Assembly (NCBI GenBank): GCA_002457305.1
Contig: NTKG01000003.1
Span: forward strand, 1 to 51,875
DNA from: Bacteroidetes bacterium MED-G21
GTDB lineage: Bacteria; Bacteroidota; Bacteroidia; Flavobacteriales; UBA7430
Reading direction: 5' to 3'
DNA length: 51,875 nucleotides
In this document: piece by piece, positions 9,165-19,868 of the stretch
Layout of the letters: every line of letters begins with the position of its first letter
Position numbering within the stretch: the first letter of the stretch is position 1
Notes under the pieces: generated by a model
The model's input: the letters and a program-made list of their open reading frames with translations, nothing else
Databases searched by the model: none
Told to the model about the DNA's origin: nothing
Made by a program: the position numbers and the translations under genes

Positions 9165-10529
9165 ATGGCGAAAACAAAAGTAAAAACAGCTTATTTTTGC
9201 CAAAATTGTGGCGCGCAATACCCAAAATGGCAAGGTCAATGTTCCGCGTGCAAGGAATGGAATACAATTGTAGAAGAGGTTGTTCAGAAAGAAGTTGGCA
9301 AGCCTTGGGCAAACAAAAGGACTGATTCAAAATCAAAGGCCTTAAAAGTTGCAGACATTTCATTAACAACTGAATCTAGAATAAAAACAGATAACACAGA
9401 GTTAGACCGCGTTTTAGGTGGTGGAATCGTTCCTGGGGCAGTCGTTTTACTTGGTGGGGAGCCTGGTATTGGTAAGTCGACGTTAATGCTTCAATTGGCC
9501 TTAGGGCTAAAGAATTTCAAAACGCTTTATGTTTCTGGAGAAGAAAGCGCCAAGCAAATTAAAATGAGGGCAGAGCGGCTTGGTGAGGGTTCTTCAGATT
9601 GCCTCATATTAACCGAAACCTCTACTCAAAACATTTTTACACACATCGATGCTGTAAAACCAAACCTACTTGTTATTGATTCCATCCAGACCCTACATTC
9701 TCAAGCCATAGATGCTTCGCCGGGTTCTGTTTCTCAAATTAGAGAATCCGCCTCAGAGCTTTTGCGTTTTGCAAAAGAAACCGCCACCCCTGTTATTTTA
9801 ATTGGCCATATTACAAAAGATGGGGGTATTGCAGGGCCAAAAATTTTAGAGCACATGGTCGATGTTGTACTCCAATTCGAGGGCGACCGAAATCATATTT
9901 ATAGAATTCTTAGGGCCCAAAAAAACCGCTTTGGTTCTACCTCAGAGCTGGGTATTTACGAAATGGTTAGCCATGGGCTAAGAGAGGTTCACAACCCTTC
10001 TAAAATCCTTATTTCACAAAAAGATGAAGCACTTAGCGGAACGGCAATCTCTGCAACCATTGAGGGGGTGCGGCCAATGCTCATTGAGGTTCAGGCGCTC
10101 GTAAGCACTGCTGTTTATGGAACACCACAGCGGAGCGCTACTGGTTTTGACCTTCGTCGGTTAAGCATGTTGCTTGCCGTTCTAGAGAAGCGCTGTGGAT
10201 TTAGGTTGGGGGCTAAAGATGTATTCTTAAATATTACTGGGGGTATAAAAGTAGACGATCCTTCTATTGATTTGTGTGTGGTTGCAGCGATCTTGTCGTC
10301 TAATGAAGATGTTGCTATTTCTGATAAAATCTGTTTTGCTGGAGAAGTGGGCTTGTCGGGGGAAATTCGACCCGCCACCAGAATTGAACAGCGCATACTC
10401 GAAGCAGAAAAATTGGGCTTCGAGCAAATCTTTATCTCAAAATACAATAAAATTGAGGTGGGAAAATTCGCAATAAACATTTTGAGCTTTGGTAAGATAG
10501 AAGAAATCTACCAAACCCTGTTTAACTAA
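9165..10529 (+). CDS. radA: DNA repair protein RadA
   Basis: Zn finger YFCQNCGAQYPKWQGQCSACKEWNT, Walker A GGEPGIGKST, KNRFG motif, Lon-like C-terminus. Confidence 0.97.
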   Translation: MAKTKVKTAYFCQNCGAQYPKWQGQCSACKEWNTIVEEVVQKEVGKPWANKRTDSKSKALKVADISLTTESRIKTDNTELDRVLGGGIVPGAVVLLGGEPGIGKSTLMLQLALGLKNFKTLYVSGEESAKQIKMRAERLGEGSSDCLILTETSTQNIFTHIDAVKPNLLVIDSIQTLHSQAIDASPGSVSQIRESASELLRFAKETATPVILIGHITKDGGIAGPKILEHMVDVVLQFEGDRNHIYRILRAQKNRFGSTSELGIYEMVSHGLREVHNPSKILISQKDEALSGTAISATIEGVRPMLIEVQALVSTAVYGTPQRSATGFDLRRLSMLLAVLEKRCGFRLGAKDVFLNITGGIKVDDPSIDLCVVAAILSSNEDVAISDKICFAGEVGLSGEIRPATRIEQRILEAEKLGFEQIFISKYNKIEVGKFAINILSFGKIEEIYQTLFN

Positions 10530-10553
10530 CCAAACCCTATATGTTGTTCGTCT

Positions 10554-10892
10554 TTAATGTGGTTTTTTGCAACAAAAATGTAAATTTTCATATGCAAGCG
10601 AATCTGCCTTAACAGAGTCTGCGGAATACCCCAAGCTGCTAATAAGACTCCTTAAGTGCGCGACGGATGTTTTATCTTTTCTGTAATTTACCGTTAAGAC
10701 GCCCGTTTTAACATCCATTTCTGCATACTTAACACCTTTTTCGAAAGCTAGGTTTTTTTGGATAATTAAATCTTCACACATGCCGCAAACAGCGCTTGTT
10801 TGAATTTCTACTGTAGCTGTTTTTTTACCGTTTGTTTGGGCGCTTGCATAGTTTGATAAAAATGCCAACAAAATCCATATTAAATTTTTCAT
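10554..10892 (-). CDS. Heavy-metal-associated (HMA) domain protein, periplasmic
   Basis: Signal peptide; TVEIQTSAVCGMCEDLIIQKNLAFEKGVKYAEMDVKTGVLTVNYR; Cys-rich tail HFCCKKPH. Confidence 0.85.
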   Translation of the reverse strand: MKNLIWILLAFLSNYASAQTNGKKTATVEIQTSAVCGMCEDLIIQKNLAFEKGVKYAEMDVKTGVLTVNYRKDKTSVAHLRSLISSLGYSADSVKADSLAYENLHFCCKKPH

Positions 10893-10901
10893 ATCACTGT
10901 T

Positions 10902-13175
10902 TTAATTGTTCATATTAAGTCGAATACCTGTAAACCATTTTGTTCCCATAACTGGTCCCCATATCATTCCGGCATCAAAATTATCGCTAAATGGGTTTTC
11001 GACGCCTCGTATAGGATTTGGCTGCATATAATTTAGAGCGTTCTCAACGCCTATATACCAATCAAACTTTTTAAAGCGGCGGGTTATTTGCCCGCTAAGA
11101 AGGTTGAAGTTGTCTGACCAAAATTCCTCTATGTCTCCCTGACCAGGAACACGACTTGGTCCCACATTCTGTAGGGTAATGTTAATGTCCCACTTTTTTT
11201 GCCAAGTGGTGTAATACACTTGTACTAAAGAACGGTACTTTGGAATAAAGGGTGCTTGTTTTGTTACATAATCAAGGCCTGAATCGGTTTCAATATTATA
11301 TGTGGTTTGTGTTTTGTTCCACTTATGTGCATATTTTAACTCCCATCCATCAGCGGGTTCAAAAGTAAAATCTAGCTGCAAGCTTTTAGAATTAGAAGGG
11401 CCTTCTAAATTGTAAATGGCTAGTTTTTGAGTTTGCTCTATATCTGCTACCACTTGATTTTGAAAGTCTGTCTGATAAATGTCTATGTTAAATGATGTCG
11501 CTTTTCCTGCTATATAAAAATTGTGATTAATGTTTGCGCCATAATTGATTGCTTCTTCTGGTTTAAGCGAATTGTAATCTTCGAGTACTAAGTTTCTTGA
11601 GCTAAACAAATAAGACATGTTTTCTGAAATCGGATTGGCTTGTCTGTAAGCTTTTCCTGCAGAAAGCCTAAACGCTGTGTTGTCTGTAGGTTTGTAGCGC
11701 ATATTTAATCGAGGGGTGTGCCAAAGACCAAAATCTTTAGAGTAGTCTGCCCTGTAGCCAATGATGCTGGACAGGCGTGGGCTGTGGCTCACAATAAGCT
11801 CTGTGTACGCGCCTAGAGTTTGATCTGTTCGAACATATAAGCCCTCATATACATAGGGCGTGGAAGGCCTTAGCAATAAAAGTGTTTCATCATAGCGGTC
11901 GCCATAATACGACAAGCCTATTTTATATAGCTTTGTGGTATCTATAATGGTAGACTGGTAACTTGCTTTTACATATAGACTGTATTGCGCTCCTGAATAC
12001 ATTGAGCCCCCAAAGGATGATTCTTGTTTGTGGTAACGTATTTGAGAGGTGATGCCTACACTGGTGAAGGGTTTGTTAAAAATGTGTCCAATTTTTGAAT
12101 TAAATTCGGCCTGCTCCGTTTTTATTTCCACCTCATATGGGCTGTCAAATTCAAACGACTCGGTGTTTAAGTCATCTCCTGATATTTGGCCTGAAAGTTT
12201 GTCCTCCGATAAATATCGAAAACTAAATTCTATATGCCTGTCAGGGCGAGCTATATAGCGCCACCTATTTAATAGGGCTATTCTGTTTATTGCTATTTCG
12301 TCCACAAAAGAATCGCCATTTCTATCTATACTTCTACCTAAATAAGAATAGTGTCCCAAAAGAGCTGTTTTCCAGTCTTTCCCAACAAAAGAAGCGGTAA
12401 TAAAATTGTTTTCAATCATTCCTACACTACTCAAATAAGAATTCCAAAAAAAACCATCTATCGTCTCGGGTTTATAAAGCTCTGTGTTTATTTGACCCGT
12501 AAGCGCTTGAAATCCACTCGTTACTGAGCCCGTTGCTTTCGCAATCTGTATGGATTCAATCCAGGAGCCTGGAATATAATTTAAACCGTAAGTGGCTGCA
12601 AGCCCTCTTAAAAAGGGTTTGTTTTCAACTAAAACATCGCTGTATACACCATCCAGTCCGAGCATTTGTATTTTTTTAGCACCTGTTATGGCGTCTGAAG
12701 AGATAATGTCAACTGATGCGTTTGTTTCAAAACACTCCGAAAGATTACAGCAAGCCGCCTTTTGAAGTTCCTGACCAGATATCCATTCAACATTACTTAC
12801 TTTTAAAATTGATTTTGCATTTGTTTTTTTGCGCTCTATGAGTTTAACCTCATTCAAAGTGCTGGGACTTAATACAAATTCTATTGCTTTCGCCTTTTTT
12901 ACTTCAATCGTGTCGCTTTCATAACCAACAAAACTGGCTGATATGCTTTGAGGAAAAGGGTGGTCTGTGTAAATTAAAAAGAAGCCTTTTTGATCCGTAA
13001 CTGATCCATTTTGATTTGTTACAGAATAAACGTGAGCGCCCGGTAAAGGCTTTAAGTTTCCTTTTGTGTCGCGCTCAAAAACATAACCACTAATCTCTTG
13101 GTTAGGCGTGGTCTGTGCAAACAATATATTTATGCCCGCGAACAACAGGGCAAATAATGCAAGATGTTTTCTCAT
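10902..13175 (-). CDS. TonB-dependent receptor with carboxypeptidase-like N-terminal domain
   Basis: Signal peptide, SGYVFERDTKGNLKPLPGAHVY...VSFVGYESDTIEV domain, plug, beta-barrel, C-terminal aromatic-rich strand. Confidence 0.9.
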   Translation of the reverse strand: MRKHLALFALLFAGINILFAQTTPNQEISGYVFERDTKGNLKPLPGAHVYSVTNQNGSVTDQKGFFLIYTDHPFPQSISASFVGYESDTIEVKKAKAIEFVLSPSTLNEVKLIERKKTNAKSILKVSNVEWISGQELQKAACCNLSECFETNASVDIISSDAITGAKKIQMLGLDGVYSDVLVENKPFLRGLAATYGLNYIPGSWIESIQIAKATGSVTSGFQALTGQINTELYKPETIDGFFWNSYLSSVGMIENNFITASFVGKDWKTALLGHYSYLGRSIDRNGDSFVDEIAINRIALLNRWRYIARPDRHIEFSFRYLSEDKLSGQISGDDLNTESFEFDSPYEVEIKTEQAEFNSKIGHIFNKPFTSVGITSQIRYHKQESSFGGSMYSGAQYSLYVKASYQSTIIDTTKLYKIGLSYYGDRYDETLLLLRPSTPYVYEGLYVRTDQTLGAYTELIVSHSPRLSSIIGYRADYSKDFGLWHTPRLNMRYKPTDNTAFRLSAGKAYRQANPISENMSYLFSSRNLVLEDYNSLKPEEAINYGANINHNFYIAGKATSFNIDIYQTDFQNQVVADIEQTQKLAIYNLEGPSNSKSLQLDFTFEPADGWELKYAHKWNKTQTTYNIETDSGLDYVTKQAPFIPKYRSLVQVYYTTWQKKWDINITLQNVGPSRVPGQGDIEEFWSDNFNLLSGQITRRFKKFDWYIGVENALNYMQPNPIRGVENPFSDNFDAGMIWGPVMGTKWFTGIRLNMNN

Positions 13176-13226
13176 AATAACTTGTAATTAACTGATTTTG
13201 TTTTTAACGGTTTCGTAAAAACAGAA

Positions 13227-13652
13227 TCAAATAACAAGTACGGAATATAGATGAAGTATTTCTCTCCCTGATTTTGGTGGAGGGATGGTGTGGGCGGCTA
13301 TTCTGTTTTGCAACAGTAGTATATGTGGGTTTGGAAGAGAGGTTTCGGAATCAAAAGCTATGCTGGAGTTAAACTCTTCTGTGTCGCCAGGTTGGGCCTC
13401 AAAATTGAACTGTATATACTTACTAAAAGAAAGGTCGCACGATCCGTCACCCATCTCTGAACGCAAACATGCTGCCGCTTGAGGAGCGCCAGAACAACAA
13501 CAAGAGTTTTGGTCCACAACTGCACACACCGGCTCAGCATCAGCATGTAAACAAGCCTCCCAATGGTAAGTATAACCAGTGCTAAGTGTTAAAACAAGCA
13601 GGGCTAATAAGAGGGCTTGGGTTCGAATTATATAGCGTTTCGTTTTACACAT
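13227..13652 (-). CDS. Small Cys-rich HYC_CC_PP-like protein
   Basis: TYHWEACLHAD...NSCCCSGAP...CL... and terminal HTIPPPKSGREILHLYSVLVI. Confidence 0.65.
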   Translation of the reverse strand: MCKTKRYIIRTQALLLALLVLTLSTGYTYHWEACLHADAEPVCAVVDQNSCCCSGAPQAAACLRSEMGDGSCDLSFSKYIQFNFEAQPGDTEEFNSSIAFDSETSLPNPHILLLQNRIAAHTIPPPKSGREILHLYSVLVI

Positions 13653-13748
13653 TTAATACAAATATACAAATGTCTAACTATAAATCAACTTTGTGGTTTG
13701 TTTTACAGCTCGTATTAGCCTCCACATTTTTCGTTTAGTTCTTTATCT

Positions 13749-14945
13749 CTAATACAAAAAGGTGTTATATGGATATCTTTTTGTGTGGATTTCTTTAATG
13801 CGCTCATATAAATTCCCTTTAAAGGTGTCCCAATTGTCTTTTTGAGCTGCAGAAATAAAAATACAATTATTGTTCATTTTCGAAATCCAGGTTTTCTTCC
13901 AATCTTCTAGAGAGTTGTTTTTCCATGTTCTTGGGGTTAGGTCGTCTGCTTCTTTTAAATCGTAAGTAAACAAATCCGTTTTATTAAAAACCATTAATGT
14001 TGGTTTGTCTATCGCGTGAATTTCATCTAAAATGCTGTTTACAGACTTTATCTGCTCCTCAAAGTTTTCATGAGAAACATCTACTACGTGTATTAAAAAG
14101 TCGGCTTCTCGAACTTCATCGAGCGTAGACTTAAAAGACTCTACTAATTCTGTAGGTAGTTTGCGAATAAACCCTACTGTATCTGAAAGTAAAAATGGCA
14201 AATTTTCAATAACTACTTTTCTTACGGTGGTGTCTAGAGTTGCAAAGAGTTTGTTTTCCGCAAACACTTGAGATTTACTCAGGGCATTCATAATTGTAGA
14301 TTTACCAACATTGGTGTACCCCACTAAAGAAACGCGGATCATCTGGCCTCTATTTTTTCGCTGCGTGGCCATCTGTTTGTCGATCGTTACTAGTTTCTTT
14401 TTCAAAAGAGAAATTCGTTCGCGGATAATTCGCCTGTCTGTCTCTATTTCAGTTTCCCCCGGTCCCTTCATTCCAATTCCTCCTTTTTGTTTTTGAAGGT
14501 GTGTCCACATTCTTGTTAGACGGGGTAATAAGTATTCGTATTGTGCGAGTTCCACTTGTGTACAAGCGTGTGCTGTTTGAGCTCTACCGGCAAAAATATC
14601 TAGTATGAGGTTGGTTCTGTCTAGTATTTTGCGCTCACCAAAAACCGATTCTATATTTCGCAATTGAGAGGGGCTTAATTCGTCATCAAAAATAACGAGA
14701 TCAATGTCGTTAGCATCTACATAAGCGGCAATTTCATTAATTTTTCCTGAGCCTATAAAGGTTTTTGGATTCGGATTAGACACCTTTTGGGTAAACCTTT
14801 TTACCGGATTAGCACCTGCTGTTTCAACTAAAAATGCAAGTTCGTCTAAATACTCTTTAGACTTTTTTTCATTTTGCTGCTGCGTAATAACACCCACCAA
14901 CACCGCCTTTTCTCCTGTGGGCTTAATAATTACTTTTTGAGACAT
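13749..14945 (-). CDS. hflX: GTPase HflX
   Basis: TNPKTFIGSGK-type N-domain, RTAHACTQVELAQYEYLLPRL-like segment, GGIGMKGPGETEIETDRR, VSLVGYTNVGKSTIMNAL. Confidence 0.96.
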   Translation of the reverse strand: MSQKVIIKPTGEKAVLVGVITQQQNEKKSKEYLDELAFLVETAGANPVKRFTQKVSNPNPKTFIGSGKINEIAAYVDANDIDLVIFDDELSPSQLRNIESVFGERKILDRTNLILDIFAGRAQTAHACTQVELAQYEYLLPRLTRMWTHLQKQKGGIGMKGPGETEIETDRRIIRERISLLKKKLVTIDKQMATQRKNRGQMIRVSLVGYTNVGKSTIMNALSKSQVFAENKLFATLDTTVRKVVIENLPFLLSDTVGFIRKLPTELVESFKSTLDEVREADFLIHVVDVSHENFEEQIKSVNSILDEIHAIDKPTLMVFNKTDLFTYDLKEADDLTPRTWKNNSLEDWKKTWISKMNNNCIFISAAQKDNWDTFKGNLYERIKEIHTKRYPYNTFLY

Positions 14946-14955
14946 AAATAGAGTT

Positions 14956-15390
14956 TTATAACCACGCAGACCATGGTATTCTGCTTAATATCAAAAGAAG
15001 AGCAATACCGAAGTAGACGCTCTTCACTTTGTGCTTTAACTGGTCGGAAAGGTCTTTTTTGGATTTTGAATAAGCCATTGTAATAAGCGTAATGGCTAAA
15101 ATCATCATTAGGGGATGTTCTAGTGTGTACAAGCGTAAACTTGAGTCTTTCATGGCTAAACCAAAATCATTTAACCCACTTCTGCTCATGGGGCTCACAA
15201 AATAAAGAACGCAGCCAATTAAAAGCTGTAAGTGTGCAAGTATTAAAACAATCAATCCGTTTTTTCGATGACCCTCTGTGTGGGGGTGCTTGCCTCGATA
15301 AGCAATCACTGATCTTAAAAAGGTAAATAATAATACCGTTAGCAATAAATAGGGTAAAAAACTATGAAGATGTTTTAGTCCGATATACAT
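14956..15390 (-). CDS. Conserved hypothetical four-TM membrane protein
   Basis: Complete ORF with hydrophobic segments and several His residues (KHLHS, GKHPHTEGH, LEHPL). Confidence 0.7.
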   Translation of the reverse strand: MYIGLKHLHSFLPYLLLTVLLFTFLRSVIAYRGKHPHTEGHRKNGLIVLILAHLQLLIGCVLYFVSPMSRSGLNDFGLAMKDSSLRLYTLEHPLMMILAITLITMAYSKSKKDLSDQLKHKVKSVYFGIALLLILSRIPWSAWL

Positions 15391-15502
15391 TGTTTGAGTT
15401 TTTGTTTATACAAACTTACTAATTTTATGGTGCAATGCATATACAAAAGAGGGGGTACATTCCCGGAAATATGTTAATTTCACGCTTGTAAAACTTAATT
15501 TT

Positions 15503-18500
15503 ATGAAAAATATAATCCTCTTGTTTGGTTTTTTGGCTCATTCTGTGGTCACCTGCGCTCAAGAAAACTTTCCCGTAAATGGGGTTGTTTCAAAATACAA
15601 TAGTGTACATGCTTTAATAAATGCTGAGATCCATGTTGATGCTGAAACAATATTAAAAAGAGCTGTGTTGCTCATAAAAAACGATAAAATTATTGGGGTG
15701 GGTAATACTATTGATATTCCTGAGAATGCAATCATTCATAACCTTGAGGGGGCGCACATTTATCCTTCTTTTATTGACTCTTATACCAATTATGGTCTCC
15801 CTGAGGTCAAAAAGTCTGAATGGAAGCCTAATCCTCAAATGAAAAGCAAAACAACCGGGCCTTTCTCTTGGAATCAGTCGGTTAAGCCCGAATTTGACGC
15901 TGCTGCAGTTTTTTCTCCAAACCAAGCTTCTGCCAAGTCTTTCCGTGAAGCGGGTTTTGGTACTGTGTTAACTTTTCAAAATGATGGAATCGTTCGTGGT
16001 AGTTCTGCAGTTGTTAGTCTTGGGGAGGCTTCCGCACAAGAAGTGTTGCTCAAGCCAAGGGTCATGGCTCATTACGCTTTTTCTAAGGGCAGCTCAAGGC
16101 AAAGTTACCCAAATTCTTTTATGGGGGCAGTTGCTCTATTGCGGCAGTCTATTTATGATGCAATATGGGCACATCATAATGGCGATCAAAGAAACTTAGC
16201 TTTAATTGCTTTACATGATAATTTAAAGCTAAAGCCGGTAATTGAGGTTGACAACCACAATGCTATTCGTAATGCATTAAATCTTAGTGAAGAATTTAAA
16301 ATGAACTTTATAATTAAGGGGGCTGGCGATGAGTACTTGAGCTTAGATGACTTAAATGATGCTCAATTTATTCTTCCTGTAAACTTTCCTGATGCCTATG
16401 ATGTTAATGACCCATATGAAAGTTTGGACTTAAGCTTGGAAAAAATGAAACATTGGGAGCTGGCCCCTGCTAATGCAGCTATATTAGCTTCTAAGGGCGT
16501 TGCTTTTGCTTTTACGGCTTTTGGCTTAAAAAACACGGAAGATTTGCTGGAAAATGTAAGGCGTTGTGTAAAATATGGTTTAAGTGAGGAGGTTGCACTA
16601 AAAGCTCTTACAAGTGTTCCGGCAAAAATGCTTGGAATTTCTGACACACATGGGGCTCTCAAAAAAGGCATGAAAGCAAACTTCATTGTGTGTGAAAACA
16701 ATCTTTTTAATTCTAATAGTAAAATTCTAGAAAACTGGATTCTGGGTAAATCTTATATAATAAACCCTAAGCAAAATCACGATTATAGGGGTAATTATAT
16801 CCTTAAAATAAATGGTGAAATTTTTCCTTTAGAAATCGTTGGTGAGCCTGAAAATTTGCAGGCCAAACTCATTTCTAAAGATACAACAAAGGTCTCTTTT
16901 ATAATAGAAGACGAGCTAATTACGCTTTCATACAAAGACAATGGTGGTGGTGTGGTTCGGCTAAGTGGTCACGGCAAAGACCCTATTGAAGGGCAGGGCC
17001 AGCTCTCTAATGGTAGCTGGGTGTCCTTTTTAATAAAAAGAAAGGCGGGGTTTGAGGGGGCTGCAAAAAATGATGCGGAAAACAATTCACTTATAAACGT
17101 AGACCACGTCCAAATGCTAAATAATATGGGAGATCGCTGGTATCCTAACATGGCTTACGGTTGGGTAGAAAAGCCCGAGCAAAAAGCTGTGATTTTTAAA
17201 AACGTCACTTTGTGGACAAATGAAAAAGAAGGGGTTCTCAAAAATTCATCCTTAGCCATTTTAGATGGCGAAATTCTTGCCGTGGGAAATGAGGCTGTTC
17301 AAGAGGTTAAAAACAGGTTTGCTTTTGAAGTTGTCGATGGAAAGGGAAAGCACTTAAGCTCTGGAATAATAGACGAGCATTCTCATATTGCCTTAAGAAG
17401 CATAAATGAGGGCTCCCAGGCCAGCTCTGCAGAAGTAAGAATGTCAGACGCAATTAGGCCTAACGATATTAACATATACCGCCAACTCGCCGGTGGGGTA
17501 ACAATCGCACAATTACTTCACGGTTCTGCCAATCCAATTGGTGGTCAGTCGGCTTTAATAAAAATGAGGTGGGGTTCTAGCGCTAAAGATTTGCTTTATG
17601 ATGGCGCAAAACCTTTTGTGAAATTTGCTCTGGGAGAAAATGTCAAACAAAGCAATTGGGGTGATTATTCTCGCGTTCGCTTTCCTCAAACTCGAATGGG
17701 TGTAGAGCAAGTTTATTATGATGCATTTATTCGGGCTAAAGAATATGATAAAGAATGGCGGTCGTGGCGAAAACTTTCTGCAAACCAGAAAAAAGAGGGT
17801 AAAATGCCTCGAAGAGATTTAGACTTAGATTGTTTATTAGAAATATTAAAGGATGAAAGGGAGATTACTTGTCATTCCTATCGACAATCCGAGATAAATA
17901 TGCTCATGCAGGTTTCAGACTCTATGGGTTTTACCCTAAACACTTTTACGCACATTTTAGAGGGGTATAAGGTCGCTGAAAAGATGAAAGCACACGGTGT
18001 TGGTGCTTCAACGTTTTCAGACTGGTGGGCATATAAGTATGAAGTAAATGATGCGATCCCTCACAACGGCGCCCTGTTAAACGAGATGGGAATTGTTACT
18101 GCTTTTAACTCGGATGACGCAGAAATGGCAAGGCGTTTAAACCAAGAAGCGGCTAAGGCCGTGAAATATGGGGGTGCCTCAGAAGAGGATGCTTGGAAAT
18201 TTATTACGCTTAACCCCGCTAAGTTGCTACATATTGATGACAAAACCGGAAGCTTAAAAAAGGGGAAAGATGCTGACTTAGTGCTCTGGTCTGGACACCC
18301 CCTGTCTGTGTATACCATTGCTGAACAAACATACATTGATGGTCGGCTATATTACTCTTTAAACTTGGATCGGGAAAATAGATTGCGCAACACAAAAGAA
18401 AGAAACCGATTAACACAAAAGATGCTCTCAGAAAAAAATAAAACAAAGGAATATCAAAAAATTAAGAAAGGACGCTCTTATCTTTTCCATTGTGACGATG

Positions 18501-18517
18501 AGTCTTATTCGTTTTAA
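15503..18517 (+). CDS. Two-module amidohydrolase family protein
   Basis: Signal peptide; N-terminal amidohydrolase-like module without HxH, C-terminal module with GIIDEHSHIALRS, HSYRQSEI, FNSDDAE, GSLKKGKDADLVLWSGHPL. Confidence 0.9.
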   Translation: MKNIILLFGFLAHSVVTCAQENFPVNGVVSKYNSVHALINAEIHVDAETILKRAVLLIKNDKIIGVGNTIDIPENAIIHNLEGAHIYPSFIDSYTNYGLPEVKKSEWKPNPQMKSKTTGPFSWNQSVKPEFDAAAVFSPNQASAKSFREAGFGTVLTFQNDGIVRGSSAVVSLGEASAQEVLLKPRVMAHYAFSKGSSRQSYPNSFMGAVALLRQSIYDAIWAHHNGDQRNLALIALHDNLKLKPVIEVDNHNAIRNALNLSEEFKMNFIIKGAGDEYLSLDDLNDAQFILPVNFPDAYDVNDPYESLDLSLEKMKHWELAPANAAILASKGVAFAFTAFGLKNTEDLLENVRRCVKYGLSEEVALKALTSVPAKMLGISDTHGALKKGMKANFIVCENNLFNSNSKILENWILGKSYIINPKQNHDYRGNYILKINGEIFPLEIVGEPENLQAKLISKDTTKVSFIIEDELITLSYKDNGGGVVRLSGHGKDPIEGQGQLSNGSWVSFLIKRKAGFEGAAKNDAENNSLINVDHVQMLNNMGDRWYPNMAYGWVEKPEQKAVIFKNVTLWTNEKEGVLKNSSLAILDGEILAVGNEAVQEVKNRFAFEVVDGKGKHLSSGIIDEHSHIALRSINEGSQASSAEVRMSDAIRPNDINIYRQLAGGVTIAQLLHGSANPIGGQSALIKMRWGSSAKDLLYDGAKPFVKFALGENVKQSNWGDYSRVRFPQTRMGVEQVYYDAFIRAKEYDKEWRSWRKLSANQKKEGKMPRRDLDLDCLLEILKDEREITCHSYRQSEINMLMQVSDSMGFTLNTFTHILEGYKVAEKMKAHGVGASTFSDWWAYKYEVNDAIPHNGALLNEMGIVTAFNSDDAEMARRLNQEAAKAVKYGGASEEDAWKFITLNPAKLLHIDDKTGSLKKGKDADLVLWSGHPLSVYTIAEQTYIDGRLYYSLNLDRENRLRNTKERNRLTQKMLSEKNKTKEYQKIKKGRSYLFHCDDESYSF

Positions 18518-18536
18518 ATTTTAAACTGAATTAAAC

Positions 18537-19835
18537 ATGAAAAACCTGTCATTAACTATTATTTTTTTAGGCTTCTTTGCTATAAGCCTTGCTCAAACAC
18601 CTGCTCCAAATCAAAACAAAAAAATTCTATTGTATGGTGGCATTGCCCATGTTGGAAATGGTGAAGTTATAGAGAACTCATTAATTATTTTAGAAGATGG
18701 GAAAATTTTAACCATTGAAGACGCAAGCAATATAAGAATAGACATTTCAGATGCGGAATATTATGATGTTATTGGTAAACATATCTACCCAGGGCTTATT
18801 CTTCCAAACACAACTCTTGGTTTAGCTGATATTGATGCCGTTCGAGCAACACGAGATTTTGATGAGGTGGGTGATTTTAACCCTCACGTTCGAAGTATCA
18901 TTGCCTATAATACTGATTCTCCTGTTGTTCCAACGGTTCGAACAAACGGTATTTTGATTGGGCAGATTACACCTCGTGGTGGTGTCGTTTCCGGAACCTC
19001 TAGTCTCGTAGAGTTTGACGCCTGGAATTATGAAGACGCCCTATATAAACAAGACGATGCCGTTCATATGAACTGGCCTAAGTCTTCCTTTTCATATTGG
19101 GGTCTCGATCATCAAGAAAAGGTTGATGATGAATTTGAAAAAAAACTATCAGAGGTTGAAGAATTCTTTAATAAAGCTAGAAGCTATGCAAAATCGTCTA
19201 GTAAAAAAACAGACCTAAGATTAGAGGCTATGAGGGGGGTTTTCAATGGGTCAAAAGGGCTTTTCGTTCATGTTAGAACGGTAAAAGAAATAAAAAGCGC
19301 CGTTTTGTTTGCTAAAAATCTAAACCTAGACAACTTGGTTTTAGTGGGGGCAAATGATGCATGGCGTGTGGCTGACTTTCTTGCGGAAAACGAAATTCCT
19401 GTTGTTTTAAATCGAGTACACAGACTTCCTATGAGAAAAAGTGAAGATGTTGATATTGCATATAAAAGCGCAAAGATTTTACTTGACGCTGGTGTTTTAT
19501 TCTGTTTAGATTACGAGGGAGATATGGAGAGGATGGGCGCCAGAAATCTTCCGTTTACCGCTGGTACCACCGTTGCTTACGGATTAACCAGGGAGGAGGC
19601 TCTTATGAGTATTACGCTTAGCGCTGCTAAGATTCTAAAAATAGACGGCTCTCTTGGAAGCCTTGAACCAGGAAAAGACGCAACTTTATTTGTTTCTGAA
19701 GGGGACGCCTTAGATATGATGACCAATGATGTTAGTTTAGCCTTCATTCGTGGAAAAAAATTAGAGCTTGGAAACCACCAAATAGACCTGTATGAAAAAT
19801 ACAAAAAGCGCCATAAAAAGCTTTCTAATAAATAG
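18537..19835 (+). CDS. Amidohydrolase-like protein, metal-site motif apparently degenerate
   Basis: KHIYPGLILPNTTLGL in place of HxH; C-terminal SLEPGKDATLFVSEGDALD. Confidence 0.85.
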   Translation: MKNLSLTIIFLGFFAISLAQTPAPNQNKKILLYGGIAHVGNGEVIENSLIILEDGKILTIEDASNIRIDISDAEYYDVIGKHIYPGLILPNTTLGLADIDAVRATRDFDEVGDFNPHVRSIIAYNTDSPVVPTVRTNGILIGQITPRGGVVSGTSSLVEFDAWNYEDALYKQDDAVHMNWPKSSFSYWGLDHQEKVDDEFEKKLSEVEEFFNKARSYAKSSSKKTDLRLEAMRGVFNGSKGLFVHVRTVKEIKSAVLFAKNLNLDNLVLVGANDAWRVADFLAENEIPVVLNRVHRLPMRKSEDVDIAYKSAKILLDAGVLFCLDYEGDMERMGARNLPFTAGTTVAYGLTREEALMSITLSAAKILKIDGSLGSLEPGKDATLFVSEGDALDMMTNDVSLAFIRGKKLELGNHQIDLYEKYKKRHKKLSNK

Positions 19836-19868
19836 TTGCGCTTCTTACTTGTTTATAAATAATTGTCT

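Noticed and set aside
10115-10480. ORFs overlapping radA
   Set aside because: Shadow ORFs; radA motifs account for the coding signal.
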